NCBI GenBank assembly: GCA_003260075.1 | Contig: QLIY01000795.1 | Span: 11,099 to 75,098 of the forward strand | Direction: 5' to 3' | Source: Phallusia mammillata | Taxonomy: Eukaryota; Chordata; Ascidiacea; Phlebobranchia; Ascidiidae | DNA length: 64,000 bases | In this document: positions 12,650-24,729 of the stretch, piece after piece | How positions within the stretch are numbered: position 1 is the stretch's first letter | How the letters are laid out: each line of letters begins with the position of its first letter | Made by a program: the position numbers and the translations under genes | Notes under the pieces: generated by a model | The model's database searches: none | The model's input: the letters and a program-made list of their open reading frames with translations, nothing else | What the model was told of the DNA's origin: nothing

Positions 12650-12976
12650 CCTCTTTTTACCAGGGGAATCCCCTTACGGTAATGGTGGTGTACAAAATCG
12701 ACTGCCACATCGACACCACGACACACAAGTTTCTGGCGCTTACCAACTGAACCAGCCAATATAAGAAAGCAGCCAGTGTAGCGCGAGTCTGCCGGGGAAG
12801 AAACGCAAGGGGAAAAGACTTCTGGGTGTTTCACCTTTTTACCGCGTCAGAAAGAAAAAAAGAACAGCGAGAGAACGCAATCAAGCGTGAAGCTCTTTTT
12901 TCAGTAGCGTTTTTTCACTTATAAAGCAGCCAGATTTTTGTTGCAGCCAGATTGGTAGAAGTATTTTTGCTTTGTA
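12650..12976 (+). promoter_or_regulatory. IAP-family promoter and 5' leader, copy 1
   Basis: Matches the segments at 24330-24650 and 52880-53219. The conserved core is ccccttacggtaatggtgg followed by gtacaaaat, where the better copies have a TATA box (gtataaaa). A further conserved block (agcgagagaacgcaatcaag) lies about 100 bases before the first ATG. The TATA position is degenerate here, so promoter strength may be reduced. Confidence 0.55.
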
Positions 12977-13870
12977 ATGAAGAAAGTTGACATCAAATAT
13001 CAAAACAACCACAATCATGTGTCTTGGCTAAAAGGTGCGGGTAAAAGTTTAAAGACCTAATAAATAGATATATAAAGTTCGGAAATAAACACCAAACAAT
13101 AAAGATGTTTACTTTATTAATAAATTAAGTTCTAAATTTGGATTAAAAGTTTGTTGCCAGCACATTAAAATCCGATAGGTGTACTATATTATACAAACAC
13201 AAAACAACTTACCTAAAAAACTTACGTCGATTTTGTCAATAAGTTGCGTAATGTTCATAAAATTGCTCATTTTGTTTCGGACCCCACGTTGTTGGAGCTA
13301 TGTATTATAAATTGGCAAAATTATTATCATTCGGAAATTGCCTGGAAATATTTTTGTTGTAACTACAAATTTTCAAATCGGAACTTAGGGATTAAATAAA
13401 ATGTTACGAGGAAAGAACGAAATCGCTATGGTCAAAAGAAAAACAAAAATTTTTAAATTATTAAAATATAAGTGTAAAATGTTAATTTAGTGTACTACTA
13501 GCTTTTAAATGAAAGGTTTTTTAAAAATATTTTTTTTAAATAAAATATTTGTTTTAACGGGCGAAATAGTTGGTGCTGCAGTGCCGCAGTGCATATGCAC
13601 GAGCCGCCCCTAGTGATCATAACACCATCTGCAATACAAATCAATTTATTGATAAAATTCAGTGTGGTTTTCCGCTTTGTTCGCACCTTACTTACACTCA
13701 CTTTATCTCAATCAGAAATCCAAACACTGAAAGAGCTTCTTCAACCGAATCGAAGTGAATATTTGAGTCCTACTAACTTGACTGAAGAGCGACTCAAATC
13801 AGCATTTAACAAATCAACCAATTAAAACCAATTCGAAATAGTTTTGGCGGCAATCTACATAGCAAATTAT
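12977..13870 (+). pseudogene. IAP-family copy 1: exon 1 and a nonsense-mutated exon 2
   Basis: Exon 1 (12977-13034) encodes [19 protein letters not shown] with donor gtgcgg. Intron 1 aligns with that of the intact gene (53325-53700). Exon 2 starts at 13716 ([20 protein letters not shown]) and keeps frame until the codon after FNKSTN, where CAA is TAA (stop at 13823-13825). Homology ends near 13870, where the MADN gene leader begins. No BIR exons follow in this unit. Confidence 0.85.
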
Positions 13871-13967
13871 ATTTGTTTGCAATCCATTTTCAATTTGAAT
13901 GCAAACTTATACTTGTATCTCAAAAACTGTTTTTAGGTGCTGTTTAGGATTTTGTAAAAAAACTGAT

Positions 13968-14502
13968 ATGGCAGATAACACAGATCATCACTCAACTTCG
14001 CACATGCGAGAGGTAAGACTAGTTGCAGTGTAAAAATATCATGGGCAAAAAAAAAATATTCGTGTTTAACTAAACCACTAATTAATTCATTTACATCCCT
14101 CATACGATGACGAAATAAAACGTTGATACAATCACGTGGTACAGTCACTTGTATGTTGTTTAGGCAGACGCACGGACCGACTCAAACACAATTGAGTCTG
14201 CGGGCAACGTTTTCAGGCGCAGAAAAGCATTACCCCAGATTTTGAGGCACAACGATGCAATGCCATTAGGTAAGTAGACATGCAGATTGGGAAACGCTTT
14301 TAACAGAAATAACATAGTAACACTATATGCCAGGATGTAACCCTCTTATCATTGAAGCAGAGTCACGAAAAAGTGTAAACCAATACTGATAGGAGGCGCA
14401 AAAACCTATGACAACTGTTTGAAAGAAAAGTTCCGTGAAAACGGACGTGAACCGTTGCTCTAACCTGGTAATAATGCTAGAAATTCCACATTGTAAAGTT
14501 TT

Positions 14503-14570
<68 letters not shown>

Positions 14571-15056
14571 ATACAGCAAGTAAAAATCCTTTGTAAGCAA
14601 GACTGATTAATTGGTTTGCAGATGTCAGAGCTGAAAACGCAAGTACCTCAATGTCTGCTATTGGGCAAGTAAAGAGATCAACTTGTGGTTCGTATAATCA
14701 ATGTCTCAGTAATTTTGTTGAGATATCACTTCATCTGCAATTTTATATTTCAGTAAGAATTAAAAGTTGCCAAATTGCATCTGTTGTTTTCAACGGTTTA
14801 AAAAACGGATTCTCTTCTTGTTTGGGAATTGAGACACAAAGTGAGTTGAACAATAAAATAAATCTTTGTGATGTAGTTGAAAACATTTCAGCGGAAGTTC
14901 TGGGTCCTGGCACTTCTAACGCAGGTAAGTTCCGTGTGATAAAACCACAGCTATATGACAATTATTTAATTGGTTTTCGTTGTTGACACAGTGGCCGAAC
15001 AAACAAATCAATTTACTGCGGTGCAGGTGCGAAGTGATGTGAGCGATGATGAATAA
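13968..15056 (+). CDS. MADN-family protein, copy A
   Basis: Small multi-exon gene not recognised from any known family. Exon 1 13968-14012 (MADNTDHHSTSHMRE). Exon 2 14164-14269 (ESAGNVFRRRKALPQ, ending HNDAMPLG). Exon 3 from 14622 (DVRAENASTSMSAIGQ), end uncertain between 14668 and about 14690. Exon 4 14754-14840 (CQIASVVFNGLKNGFSSCLG). Exon 5 14877-14924 (ENISAEVLGPGTSNAG). Exon 6 14992-15056 with an acidic end SDVSDDE and TAA, overlapping an AATAAA signal. Internal joints after exon 2 are phase 1. There is no signal peptide and no clear membrane segment; exon 4 is hydrophobic and helical-looking. A 63-C run (14506-14568) lies in intron 2. Four related copies occur in the window. Confidence 0.7.
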
Positions 15057-15195
15057 AGAAAATGTTTGTGATGTGTGATTCTTTTAAGAAGTAAAGTAAA
15101 TTTGTAATTTAATAATTATAATTGTACATATTGCTTGTACATATTGCTTGTACATATTGCTTGTACATATTGTTTGTACCTGTCACGTGTAATAT

Positions 15196-15390
15196 AAACT
15201 TTATAAAGCTCTTCTGGAAATTGTGATTAGAGGCCCAATCATATGTTTTTAAACAGTGTTTTTGTTGCGATGTGAGTCTTTGTTTATCGTGCACCGTACT
15301 AGTCGCATTCAGTGATATTCAACCTGATGATGGCGACCTGTATAGGACGTCGGAATAAAAATTTACTTGCCAGAAGAGCTCTATAAACTT
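15196..15390. mobile_element. MITE with agctcttctgg inverted repeats
   Basis: Begins aaactttataaagctcttctgg and ends ccagaagagctctataaactt-like, forming terminal inverted repeats. Inside is cctgatgatggcgacctg and gtgcaccgtactagtcgca, shared with 29132-29265 and 30188-30326. Just upstream, ttgtacatattgc is repeated four times in tandem (15121-15178). Confidence 0.8.
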
Positions 15391-17330
15391 GATATTATTT
15401 ATTGTAATGTGCGTGTGTGTGTGTTTAATATTAAACTTTGGTTGTATTAATCGTGCAAAACATATATTAACAAATCAGCCTCAATCAAATCTATCCGCCA
15501 ATACCTGACTTGTCTTATGATTGAAACGTTACCCAAACACTGTATGTAACCCGACCTTTTTTATAAGTGCAATGGGAATCGTTCTTATGTAAAATCGTCC
15601 ACAGCGGAAATTAACCCCAGAAAAACACCCGCTTCGTATGAAATACGCAATATGTGTTTTTAATAATCATCCTTTACGCCTCATTCATCATTTACCCAAC
15701 GTTTAGCTTAATCGCTTTATTTTCTTTTTGTAGTTTGTTTCCACTTTACGTTGAACTGTTTTGTACCTGCCACACTGTTTTTTTACTACTGTGCTTTTTG
15801 CTTCCATCCATCATTCCACATGCATTGAGCTAAATAATTCTTCCCCTGTCGTTGTCTTGTGTTACGCCGTAAATCCGCCAAACTCGTAGTTTTTTTCTGG
15901 TGCTGTAAATAAATACTGCAATGCTTGAACGCGTCTAAACTAGGGTTTTCGTGGAAAGTGTTTGAAGTCTTTTGACAACTGTTTAAAATATCCAGTATTT
16001 CAAGAACGTTTCATGTTCCTGGAAATTATCCATGTACGCTAATAACATTCTTACTAGGAAGTCGCCTAAAATTTGCCTTAAACTGCTTGCCTTATTGCAA
16101 GTTTGTTTGATCATGTTTTTTCAACATTTTTTTGGATTTATGAAGTTTATTTAATTTGTTCCAACCCATCTGGTTCACGCACAACGGGGCAAGTAACAAA
16201 GACACAACCAATCTACGATTTTGCACCTAGATTGTGAAAAACTGCTAAACCAATGAACGTATACCTGCAACATATTACTATTAGACAGGCCAACGTAGCA
16301 ACGCGTTTCACTTTTGATAAAATTCCATGTGGTAAACCTTCATTGTTTATAATGTTTAATGTGTTAACCAATTGGCTACGATGTACAATTTATATTAGCA
16401 CACCACCAGTTTGGAAACTGTATTTCCACAGTGCTGGAAGTTCAGATCTTTCCCCGAAAAATAAACGCATTAGATTAAATGTGAATCGAATAGTACTTGA
16501 AATATATACTTGCTCATTTTTGTTTGTTTTCGATTGCTCAATATTGGGTAAGCAGCGAAAAACTGGGCTAAGCAGTGAAGTGAAGTGCTGCAATTTAACC
16601 TTGGTAACAAACTTCATGACTTGTTTGATCTTTGATTGATCTGCGTTTGATCTTTACATTTAAAGTTGACATTAAGCATTTTGTTAAATGGCATAAAACC
16701 TTGGTCGCAGGTGAAATCACCCAGCGGTTGCACTTGCAATAATACTGCTGTAAAAGGTTAAAAGACAAGGGGTAGGGGTACGATAAAACTCTCGAAACAA
16801 GGTTTTATTATCTTTTAATATCTAAGGCATCACAAGTCACAAAACAGTCAGTATCATTGCCACTCTTTTATTAGCGATCACAAGCAGTGATTTAAAAAAC
16901 ATAGTTGAAATAGAAATCATCGGGTTGTTTTAAAAGTTTATGGCATGAATTACAAACTATTGGAGAAAAGTGCTTCTATAGTATTCTGTAGTGCTTCTAT
17001 GAAAAAAGTGCTTCTATTTGTCAATAGTATTGTAGTATTATAAAAATCACAGCGATTTCTACGCTGTTTAATTCATCTGGGATTCTGGTGCTTAACTATA
17101 CGTTAAAACCTTACTAACTGTAGGCGATAGTAAAGTTCAGGGGGTTCCCCAACGATGCCGCGTTTAAGTCCGAACTGAACTCACATGACATAACACACAG
17201 TTGCTAAATAGTTATGTGACATCTGTTTCATTGTTTTTGAGTAATTTCTCCCCTGATGTTAAAAAGGATCAACAGTCTCCATTGAAGAAATTAAAATGTT
17301 AATTAATTTATTCAATTAGTTTCGCCCACG
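15391..17330. other. No gene recognised
   Basis: AT-rich intergenic sequence. A 128-codon open frame at 16253-16639 has no recognisable motif, splice support or paralogue, and I do not call it. Confidence 0.45.
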
Positions 17331-17439
17331 CCATATACTAGTATTACTAGTGTCACGAACAAATATACATTGTACAATTTAGTACAAATGAATGGATGTG
17401 TTTGCAGGAGTAAAGCACTAAGTACGATAAACTTTATAT

Positions 17440-18058
17440 TTAACTCAGCGTAGTTTGGACTTGATCATGTAGCGAAATGTAAGAAATCAATTGCCCAAAA
17501 AGGGTTCGGAAAGTTTTATTTCAAGTAACATGAACAGCTCCACGTCATTAGGCAATAAAGCGTTGCAACATCGACATGCGCAATAGACCTTTGGTGTTTC
17601 GAGTTACAGGATTTAATCCTATCACGCGCACACAGCGTGATTGCCGCGTGACAAGTTGCACATTTAGTTAAGAGTACGTCAGTAAATTGTGTAAATTCGT
17701 AACATACGCCAGAAAAAACATGTTGAGATCGAAAACACGACGTCTTTTGTTATTATGACATGATGTGATAAACACGATAAACAGATCACATGATTAGCGC
17801 TTAATCACGCCCGATCAAATATAAACTTTACTTTAAAAACTTTTATTGACAAAAATCGCTGAAAAATGCATCGAAATTAACCTGAAGCATTTCACTCGGT
17901 CTTTGTATCCTGTGTAGAAGAAACCAGCTGATGCTAAACGTCGTGGGTTTGCCGGAGAATGTTCGGGAAATCTGATGAAAGTTGACAATCGGTAGGATTC
18001 CATAAAAGTGTCACCCGGTGGAATATACACACTTCTTTGGCCGGGGGGGTCTTTTGGT
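17440..18058 (-). pseudogene. Isolated BIR1 5' exon in reverse orientation
   Basis: The exon (18058 down to 17882, 177 bases) encodes [50 protein letters not shown] and is intact, with acceptor and donor equal to the other copies. The following intron, to about 17440, is also homologous. The second half of the BIR is not present on this strand, so no zinc site can form. It is the only IAP fragment found on the minus strand. Confidence 0.85.
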
Positions 18059-18251
18059 CTGAACAAATGATAAAAGCGTTTTTATTGCACGACATTTTGG
18101 GTAAAATTTCAACTTTGTTTGCTTCAATTAAGTCCACAGTTTATCAGGGTATTAGCAGTAAGAAGGATAATTTGCTTCTTTTGTTAATGAGTGAGATCCA
18201 AAAGTTTTATGACTGATTGTTTGTCTTGCACGAACACAGCACAGTTCGGGG

Positions 18252-18252
<1 letters not shown>

Positions 18253-18344
<92 letters not shown>
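18253..18344. other. 92-C run
   Basis: Longest homopolymer in the window. It joins upstream sequence of the reverse BIR copy to the CCAAT-box repeat, which fits a contig joint. Confidence 0.7.
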
Positions 18345-18349
<5 letters not shown>

Positions 18350-18469
18350 ACGCCCACATACAATTAATCAGTTTTGCAACATTTAAACAGCGCAAACAGA
18401 ACGTCGGGTCTCAGGTGTCAAATAAGTTTAGTGCGGACTTGCTATTTACTCGCTGACTCATTCTTCCTC

Positions 18470-18660
18470 GCTGACTCAAAGCACTCTTTTTTCGTAAGGG
18501 CAAGTTTGCACTGACGCCACCGGTATTGTGTGTGATTGGTTGAATCGAATGCCGGCGTGGCTTCCCTCAATCTATATTGCGAGATGTGATTGGTTCTGGT
18601 TTCGAGGGTATTAAACACGGCGGGCACATACTTCACACATCTATGTTACTGTTGCCCTAA
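18470..18660. repeat. CCAAT-box repeat, copy 1
   Basis: Contains ccggtattgtgtgtgattgg and gcgagatgtgattggttctg. The two inverted CCAAT boxes and their flanks recur at 46080-46240 in the same orientation and, reverse-complemented, at 44070-44290 and 48790-48920. Confidence 0.7.
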
Positions 18661-18822
18661 CACACAGTTACAATTATGATTTATTTGGCATCCATTTTAT
18701 TGTTTTTAGGTAATTTCTCTTCCGGTGATTTAAAGAATCTTCAGTTTCAGCATTTATTGATTTATTTATTCCGTTGTTTTTGCCCGCGCCCTTATTCACT
18801 GGCCAGAAATATCTATTTATAT

Positions 18823-19766
18823 CAGGGGTGGGCAACATACGGCCCTCGGGCCGGATCCGGCCCGCGACGGGATTTTGAGCGGCCCGCGGACAGTTTCCGG
18901 TCTTACATGATAATGTGGCCCGCGGCCACAGTCTGCCGCAATCCCCCATTACTTGCTTACTACGTCAAATTACAGTTGTAACGCACAGTAACGCTCCCCA
19001 ATAGCAAAAAAAATTCCCGCGGTTGTTACCATTGCACCATACGTCCATTGTTACGACATAACTACCAACATTGTGTGTGTCCTACTTTAACGGTTTCCTT
19101 TGTTTCCACACGTATAGCCTAGTTCAGGGGTGGGGAACCTGCGGCCTAAAGGCCACATGCGGCCTTTCAGGGCACTAAGTGCGGCCTTCGATGGCAAAAT
19201 ACATTTTTAAGATGTTGATATAACCGACTGCACCAGGCGCTGAAAAAAAAAAAAGACAGAAACGTATTTTTGACTTTATTGCAGATTATTTTTTGATTAG
19301 TTCCAGGGCAGCGGTTTTCAAACAAGACCCATGTGGTCCCATAGTGGTACATAAAGCGATTTCCATAGTTAGGACTACCAAAAACTCCAGGTTCAGCAAT
19401 TTCTAGGTTAAATAAATCCTGAATGTTGTAGTGAAGATGAAAATGTAGTGAGGAATTTTAATTAGCTTGGACCGTAAGTCCTACAAACTACGAGGAAATA
19501 GCAAAACGACCATTCTGTAAGTCAAAAAGTTTGAACATCACTGTCCTTGGCCTGGGAAATAGTCTATGCGGCCTACACGAGTGTCGATAAATCGTTTGGT
19601 AGCCTTTATAAACAAAAAGGTTCCCCACCCCTGGTTTAGGTGGTCAAAAATCCGTTTTAAATCACTGGATAAATACGCGATTAATGTATCGATTCAGGAA
19701 TCCGGCCCGCCAAGTACTTCATTTTCCCATATCAGGCCCGCCGACTGGAGAAGTTGCCCGCCCCTG
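18823..19766. mobile_element. hAT MITE (outer) with perfect 8-base target duplication
   Basis: Starts caggggtgggcaac, ends gttgcccgcccctg. The flanking atttatat at 18815-18822 is repeated exactly at 19767-19774, the 8-base duplication hAT transposases make. A second hAT MITE lies inside it. Confidence 0.93.
19125..19633. mobile_element. hAT MITE (inner, nested)
   Basis: Starts caggggtggggaacctgcgg, ends ggttccccacccctg. Flanks gcctagtt and gtttaggt agree at 5 of 8 bases, a worn target duplication. It inserted into the outer element. Confidence 0.88.
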
Positions 19767-19984
19767 ATTTATATGATTAAGCACGGCAGTTTTTTCATAA
19801 AAGCTTTAGCACTGCCCCACCGCTTTCGAATGTGCAGGATTGTGGATTTTAACTTGACCTAGAATGTTTAAGCAGTGTGATTTCGACATTACTCTTCCAG
19901 AATCTATGAAATCTGTTTTACCCCCGCCTAACGAAAAAAGGAATATAAGTGCCGATATATTTTATTATTTTGCAATTTTATTTA

Positions 19985-20048
19985 AGGTGAATCCCCTCAC
20001 GGTAAAAGCGGTGTACAAAATCGGCTGTTGCAATGCCACCACGGCCCA

Positions 20049-20115
<67 letters not shown>

Positions 20116-20230
20116 AGCCAGTTTAGCGCGAGTCTCTTTGACCAATTAAGCACTGTCGCATTGGCAGAAAAAAGTATTAGCAGGGGGTTTCTCTCAAAAT
20201 GCGTCGGAAGACAATAAGCAAAAACGAGAG
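19985..20230 (+). promoter_or_regulatory. IAP-family promoter repeat, copy 2 (damaged)
   Basis: Has ggtgaatcccctcacggtaa and the degenerate gtacaaaat, then a 65-G run (20050-20114) in place of the cacaag block, and later gagagaacgcaattt. Exon 1 does not follow. The next coding sequence is MADN copy B. Confidence 0.55.
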
Positions 20231-20786
20231 AACGCAATTTGGCTTGATGTGTTGACTTGATTCTATTTACCCGATAAAACAAATCGTAGCAACACAAGTG
20301 CGCTAAAATATTCACTAAAACTAGCCATCTGCGTTAGAAAAGAGATTGGCTTATAGGCTATAAAGGTTATGTGGCGGAAAGGTAACATTAATTAGTTTTT
20401 TTGTAAATTTCGAATCAAATGTACGAAATGGGAGAAAAATTTTACGTTTATTGCGCAGCAAATTGAAGTGCGACTTTTTAACGCTGTAGTTACACATAAC
20501 AAATAAATCGCTTTCAAATTGAAAATTGAGAATACTTTTGACAAATAACATCGACAACGTTATAAACACCCACAAAGTATTAAAGAGTTTGGTCATTTTA
20601 AAAGAAAGAAGGTAGTTAAACGTTTGTAAACGGCAATGTAAGAAACCGTCAACAGAATCATTATTTGTCGGTGGTTTATCTAATAATGTATAATTGTATT
20701 CAATTTTTTTAATTGTTTGTAAACGTGTACTTATATTGCACAAACTGTTTTTTAGTTCTGTCAGTATTTTGTAGAAAAAAACTGTA

Positions 20787-22858
20787 ATGGCAGATAACAC
20801 AGATCACCAGTCAACTACCCACGTTGAAGAGGTAAGACCAGTTGCAGTGCAAAAATATAATGTGCAAAAAACAAAACTATAAGAACTAATCGTGTGTAAC
20901 TGAAACACTTAATACACCGGTTCCTCCTATAAATCTTATTTTTTAAACAAATTGGTTAAAACAGCCTGAAAGTAATGCATTTGGTTTTACAGTTGTTCCA
21001 CATGCCTTTAAATTTTATGTGGTTTTTGTTTGTCAAACATGTTACGTTTTCTTACCTCGTTCCAAAAGTCAATAATAACTCATTAAATCGTTTTATTTGA
21101 TCGTTGTATTTGCCATTCTGCAAAAAATTATTAAAGATAATATTTGTGTAAGCCAGATTAACCATTAACTTTTACGCTCACCCACTCTTTAGTCCGTGCC
21201 AATTATCGTTTGCTGAATATATTTTCCAACTTATTTGCTCTCTAAACTTATGCTTGGCTGGGCTTGGTCCGATATGGGGAAGAAGTCTTAGCCTTGAAGG
21301 TAATTAAAAGAGAGACTAGTAGCGTGATAACGTTTCGTTGTATGTGAATATATAGCAAATGGCATGTAGATGTATAGATAACCTTGACAAGAAGGCAAAA
21401 TTAGATAGAAGGTGTTAGATAATGCTAAATGGAAAAAATTGAAAGGTCAATTACTGAGACGATGACGAAATAAAACGTTTATGCAATCACGTGATAAGGT
21501 CGCTCGTATGTAATGACACTTATTTGTAAATTCAATACACGATACTCCGCACCAGTAATGTTTGAGGGTACAAAGGTTTAAGTGCTCATGGAGTTTTCAG
21601 GTTGTTTAGTATTTTATTGGTCTCCGCCAGTTTTTCTCTTCAAAGTGAGAACTTGGGCTAGCACTATGTTTGCTGACTATACATATAGCTTACAGTGACT
21701 GTAAAACTTTCAATTGAAACGTATAAAACTGTGCAGAGCACTTACAAGTTTTGTTAATTAAATGACTTTGTAAAAAAATGTTTCCAATTGCCGTTTTGCC
21801 TAGCATATACTATTACTTGTGTGTAATCAAATTTAGGAGGAGAGCGAAAATGGACCAACTCACTCGGACGGAGCTGGATCAATTAGCAACAATTTGGACC
21901 GCACATTACCGATGCCTGAGAACTCAGAGGGTGATGTGGGTGATACAATGTTATCAGGTTAGACAAACTAGTGGTAGGTGGCGCAAAGAGCAATTGCAAG
22001 TGTTTGAAAAATGGAAGATGTAAATATGGGGCAGGAACTTGGCCGAACGGTCTGGCGCGCCTGACCCATATACAGACATAAAAACCACCTGATCTGGATG
22101 CGTCCCCGGGAGAGTCCTGGGATGTAAAAGATGTAAATATGAATTTATTTTGTGTTCCAAACTTTGTATTTAACTCAGCGTGTTTTGGACTTAATGATAT
22201 TGCGCAATGTTAGAACGTTATTATCCTAAAGGTTTAGAAACTACAATTAACAATTCAACTAAATACAAACAAGCCCAGGAACCGGATTACGCGCTTACTG
22301 CGTGACACGTCGTACGTTTATCCAGCACTCCCCCGTGGTTTACCAATTTACACCACACATACTCATACACTTACAACTACAATCTTATTTTTTAGTAGTG
22401 GTGGCTGCCAGGGGAATTGCATCAGTGATTTTTACCAGTTTGAAGGGGTTGGGGTTCGCTTCGTGCTTCGGTACACAAAGTGAGTTAAACTTATTATCAA
22501 TCAATCTATGGCTTGTGGAAAACCACGACTGAATGAAAAACATGATCGCTTTTTTATTGACACAGTGCTGGAAAGAAATAATGAAGCAACTGGGACCCAG
22601 ATCCGAATCCCTGAAGGCGATGATATAAATAATTTGGGTAAGTACACTTAAAATTAAACCCACCTTTTGCAAAACAATACTATACTGAAAAGGGGGGGGG
22701 GGTTTTATTTAAACGCATGTTGAATTAGGCAACGTTACTCAAACTAAAAAACTTTGCTCGCAATCGAAACAACTGTTTTTCTCGCAAATTTAACGTTGAC
22801 CTGTTTTGTAGACTTGACTGACTTGACCCGGCCTTGTGTCTCATCGGATAACGTATGA
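20787..22858 (+). CDS. MADN-family protein, copy B
   Basis: Exon 1 20787-20831 (MADNTDHQSTTHVEE). Exon 2 21837-21957 (EESENGPTHSDGAGSISN, ending GDTMLSG). Exon 4 homologue 22396-22479 (GIASVIFTSLKGLGFASC). Exon 6 homologue 22566-22637 (ERNNEATGTQIRIPEGDD). Last exon 22812-22858, ending in TGA. Joints after exon 2 are phase 1 and the whole chain stays open, about 110 residues. Homologues of exons 3 and 5 of copy A were not found. The Asp-Ala-X-Pro site of exon 2 is changed to Asp-Thr-Met-Leu. The leader (20400-20786) matches that of copy C. A SINE and an 11-G run (22692-22702) lie in introns. Function unknown. Confidence 0.65.
22035..22132 (+). mobile_element. tRNA-derived SINE in MADN copy B intron
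   Basis: A-box-like ggtctggcgcgcctgaccca followed by cgtccccgggagagtcctgg. The B box is worn. Better copies lie near 26.7, 34.9 and 42.1 kb at equivalent places in MADN genes. Confidence 0.7.
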
Positions 22859-22912
22859 AGTCTGCTTAATGTTTAATTTTTGTGTTTATTTAATATGTTA
22901 CTTCTGCTAAAA

Positions 22913-23261
22913 CAGTGGTTCTTAAACTTTTTACCAAGGCCGAACCACTATGATACCAATCAGCCTTTGGTCGAACCCCAACAAGTTAGGTTTCTAACTC
23001 ATTTTGAGCTTTTGACCATACATTTTTGCTGCCAACAAAGGTTCGTTATTTTGACGAACAATGCGCACAGTGTTCTTGTTATGTCAAATATAACCTACAA
23101 ACTTCCAACGTTTTGCCATCCAGCAAATAGTAATTGCTATTTTTAGCGACTAGATACCCCTATAGTTTGATTAAAACGTTTGCCGAATATTTGTATTCAA
23201 AAATACCTTCATCGAACCCCTGATTCAACGTTGCCGAACCCATGGGTTTCGTTTGAACCCA
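22913..23261. mobile_element. hAT-like repeat, right end lost at a G run
   Basis: Begins cagtggttcttaaacttttt, a common hAT terminus. It contains gccgaacccc-type motifs up to a 72-G run (23262-23333), beyond which no matching end is seen. Confidence 0.6.
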
Positions 23262-23262
23262 T

Positions 23263-23333
<71 letters not shown>

Positions 23334-23335
<2 letters not shown>

Positions 23336-24059
23336 TAATTGACTGCGTGCCTGTTTTTGTACCCATCTTGTCCTGTCACCAACTGCACTTATGAAACCAA
23401 TTGTAGGTCGAAATAGTTTGCCTTTACTGCCAGCGTAATTTATATTAGTTTTCCTGTGCAGTACATATTGTTGCTTTGTTTGATGCTGCAATAAACTTGT
23501 AAACTTGTTTGTTGTATCGTTGATGGTTTTGCAGATGTTGTTTGGGCGGATCAGTTCTTCGCCACTTGAAATTTTGCGCACTGACGGCGGTCACTGATTT
23601 GATTCTGTCACCAGCATTAAATCTCATAACATTGTACTTTTTTGAAGTTTGTTTCGGAACCCAAACAGTATATTCGTCTATTTGTGATGACATATTGAAA
23701 TATAGAAGTAAAAGTATGTGTGTGTGTGCTTTATAAAAAATTACTAAATAGACATTTTAAAACTGAAATGTGTGTAATCCAATTGCCATCTGTGCTCAAT
23801 GACCAATCCAAAGTGGGATACAAAAATACAGTAATAAAACGGTAATTACTTAGCCTTTGGCCTACTACTTGACCACTTGACCCGGTTTTATTGGAGGTTT
23901 TAATTGAGTAAACTGACGAAGGTATTGTGTCTGCAGCTGATAATTGGATAACTAGTCATTTGTTGTTTGCAAATGCTCCCAGACGGATTGACCCATGCGA
24001 ACCAGTGAAAAAAGTTAGTTTCTCCCCACAGTTAGTTTCTGCTGTTACTTTAAAACGTT
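23334..24059. other. No gene recognised
   Basis: Intergenic. A 64-codon frame at 23542-23736 has no motif I can identify. Confidence 0.4.
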
Positions 24060-24247
24060 AGTGCTCTGTCTAGCGTCGGCTTAAATACTGACCAGGGGAA
24101 TACAAATTAAAAAAATAGACTTTCAATTATAACATTGATATTGTACGTGAAATAAAATCGTTTTGATCTTTATCAGTTCTAATGAGGCGTTTATAAATTA
24201 TGTAAACCTAAAAGGGGCGGTACAGGAAAAAAAGTTGAGAAACACTG
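24060..24247. mobile_element. hAT-type element end, copy 1
   Basis: Ends gttgagaaacactg and is closely similar to 51925-52141 (shared aatagactttcaattat, ttgtaaattatgtaaacc-type blocks). The left terminus is not clear. Confidence 0.55.
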
Positions 24248-24329
24248 GGCTAATGTAAGCTTGTAAAAAATTCCATCATCACTTTTTCTGAATGTTTCAA
24301 CAATTTCTTTGTTTTTTCTTTATACCCGG

Positions 24330-24650
24330 CAACATTGTATCCCCGGGTAAATCCCCGGGTAAATCCCCGGGTAAATCCCCGCACGGTAATGGTGGCGGTA
24401 TAAAAACCAACTGGCACAAACTCTGCCACAGCAGTCGTCAAACAAGTTCCTGTCTGTACCACCCGATCGAAGCTAACAACAGCCAGTTATGCGCGAGCCT
24501 AAGGGGGATTCCCCTTTAAACGAGTCGAAAAGAAAAAAGCATCAGCGAGAGAACGCAGTGAGACGCGTCGCTTTTTTTCAGCACAGTTTTTTCTGCTAAA
24601 GAGATTGATATTTTTTCAACCATACAGGTTTAAAGCATTTTAGCTTTGTA
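24330..24650 (+). promoter_or_regulatory. IAP-family promoter and leader, copy 3
   Basis: TATA box TATAAAA at 24399-24405 within ggtggcggtataaaaaccaa, shared with 52922-52928. Immediately upstream the 12-mer ccccgggtaaat is repeated in tandem (24341-24380), unique to this copy. The conserved gagagaacgcagtgag block follows. Confidence 0.65.
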
Positions 24651-24708
24651 ATGAAGAAAGTTGACAACAAATATCAAAACAAACACAATCATGTGTCTTG
24701 GCTAAAAG
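24651..24708 (+). pseudogene. IAP-family exon 1, copy 3
   Basis: Encodes [19 protein letters not shown], one phase-1 base and donor gtgcgg, so the exon itself is intact. The intron is broken about 20 bases later by a hAT transposase relic and no exon 2 follows, so this unit cannot make the normal IAP. Confidence 0.8.
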
Positions 24709-24729
24709 GTGCGGGTAAAAGTTTAAAGA

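Noticed and set aside
14651..14986. A single 111-codon exon for MADN copy A
   Set aside because: The frame runs through introns by chance. Paralogues B and D place splice sites at the same conserved exon edges and have stops in those introns.
16253..16639. 128-codon open frame
   Set aside because: No recognisable motif, no paralogue in the window, and no splice or promoter context.
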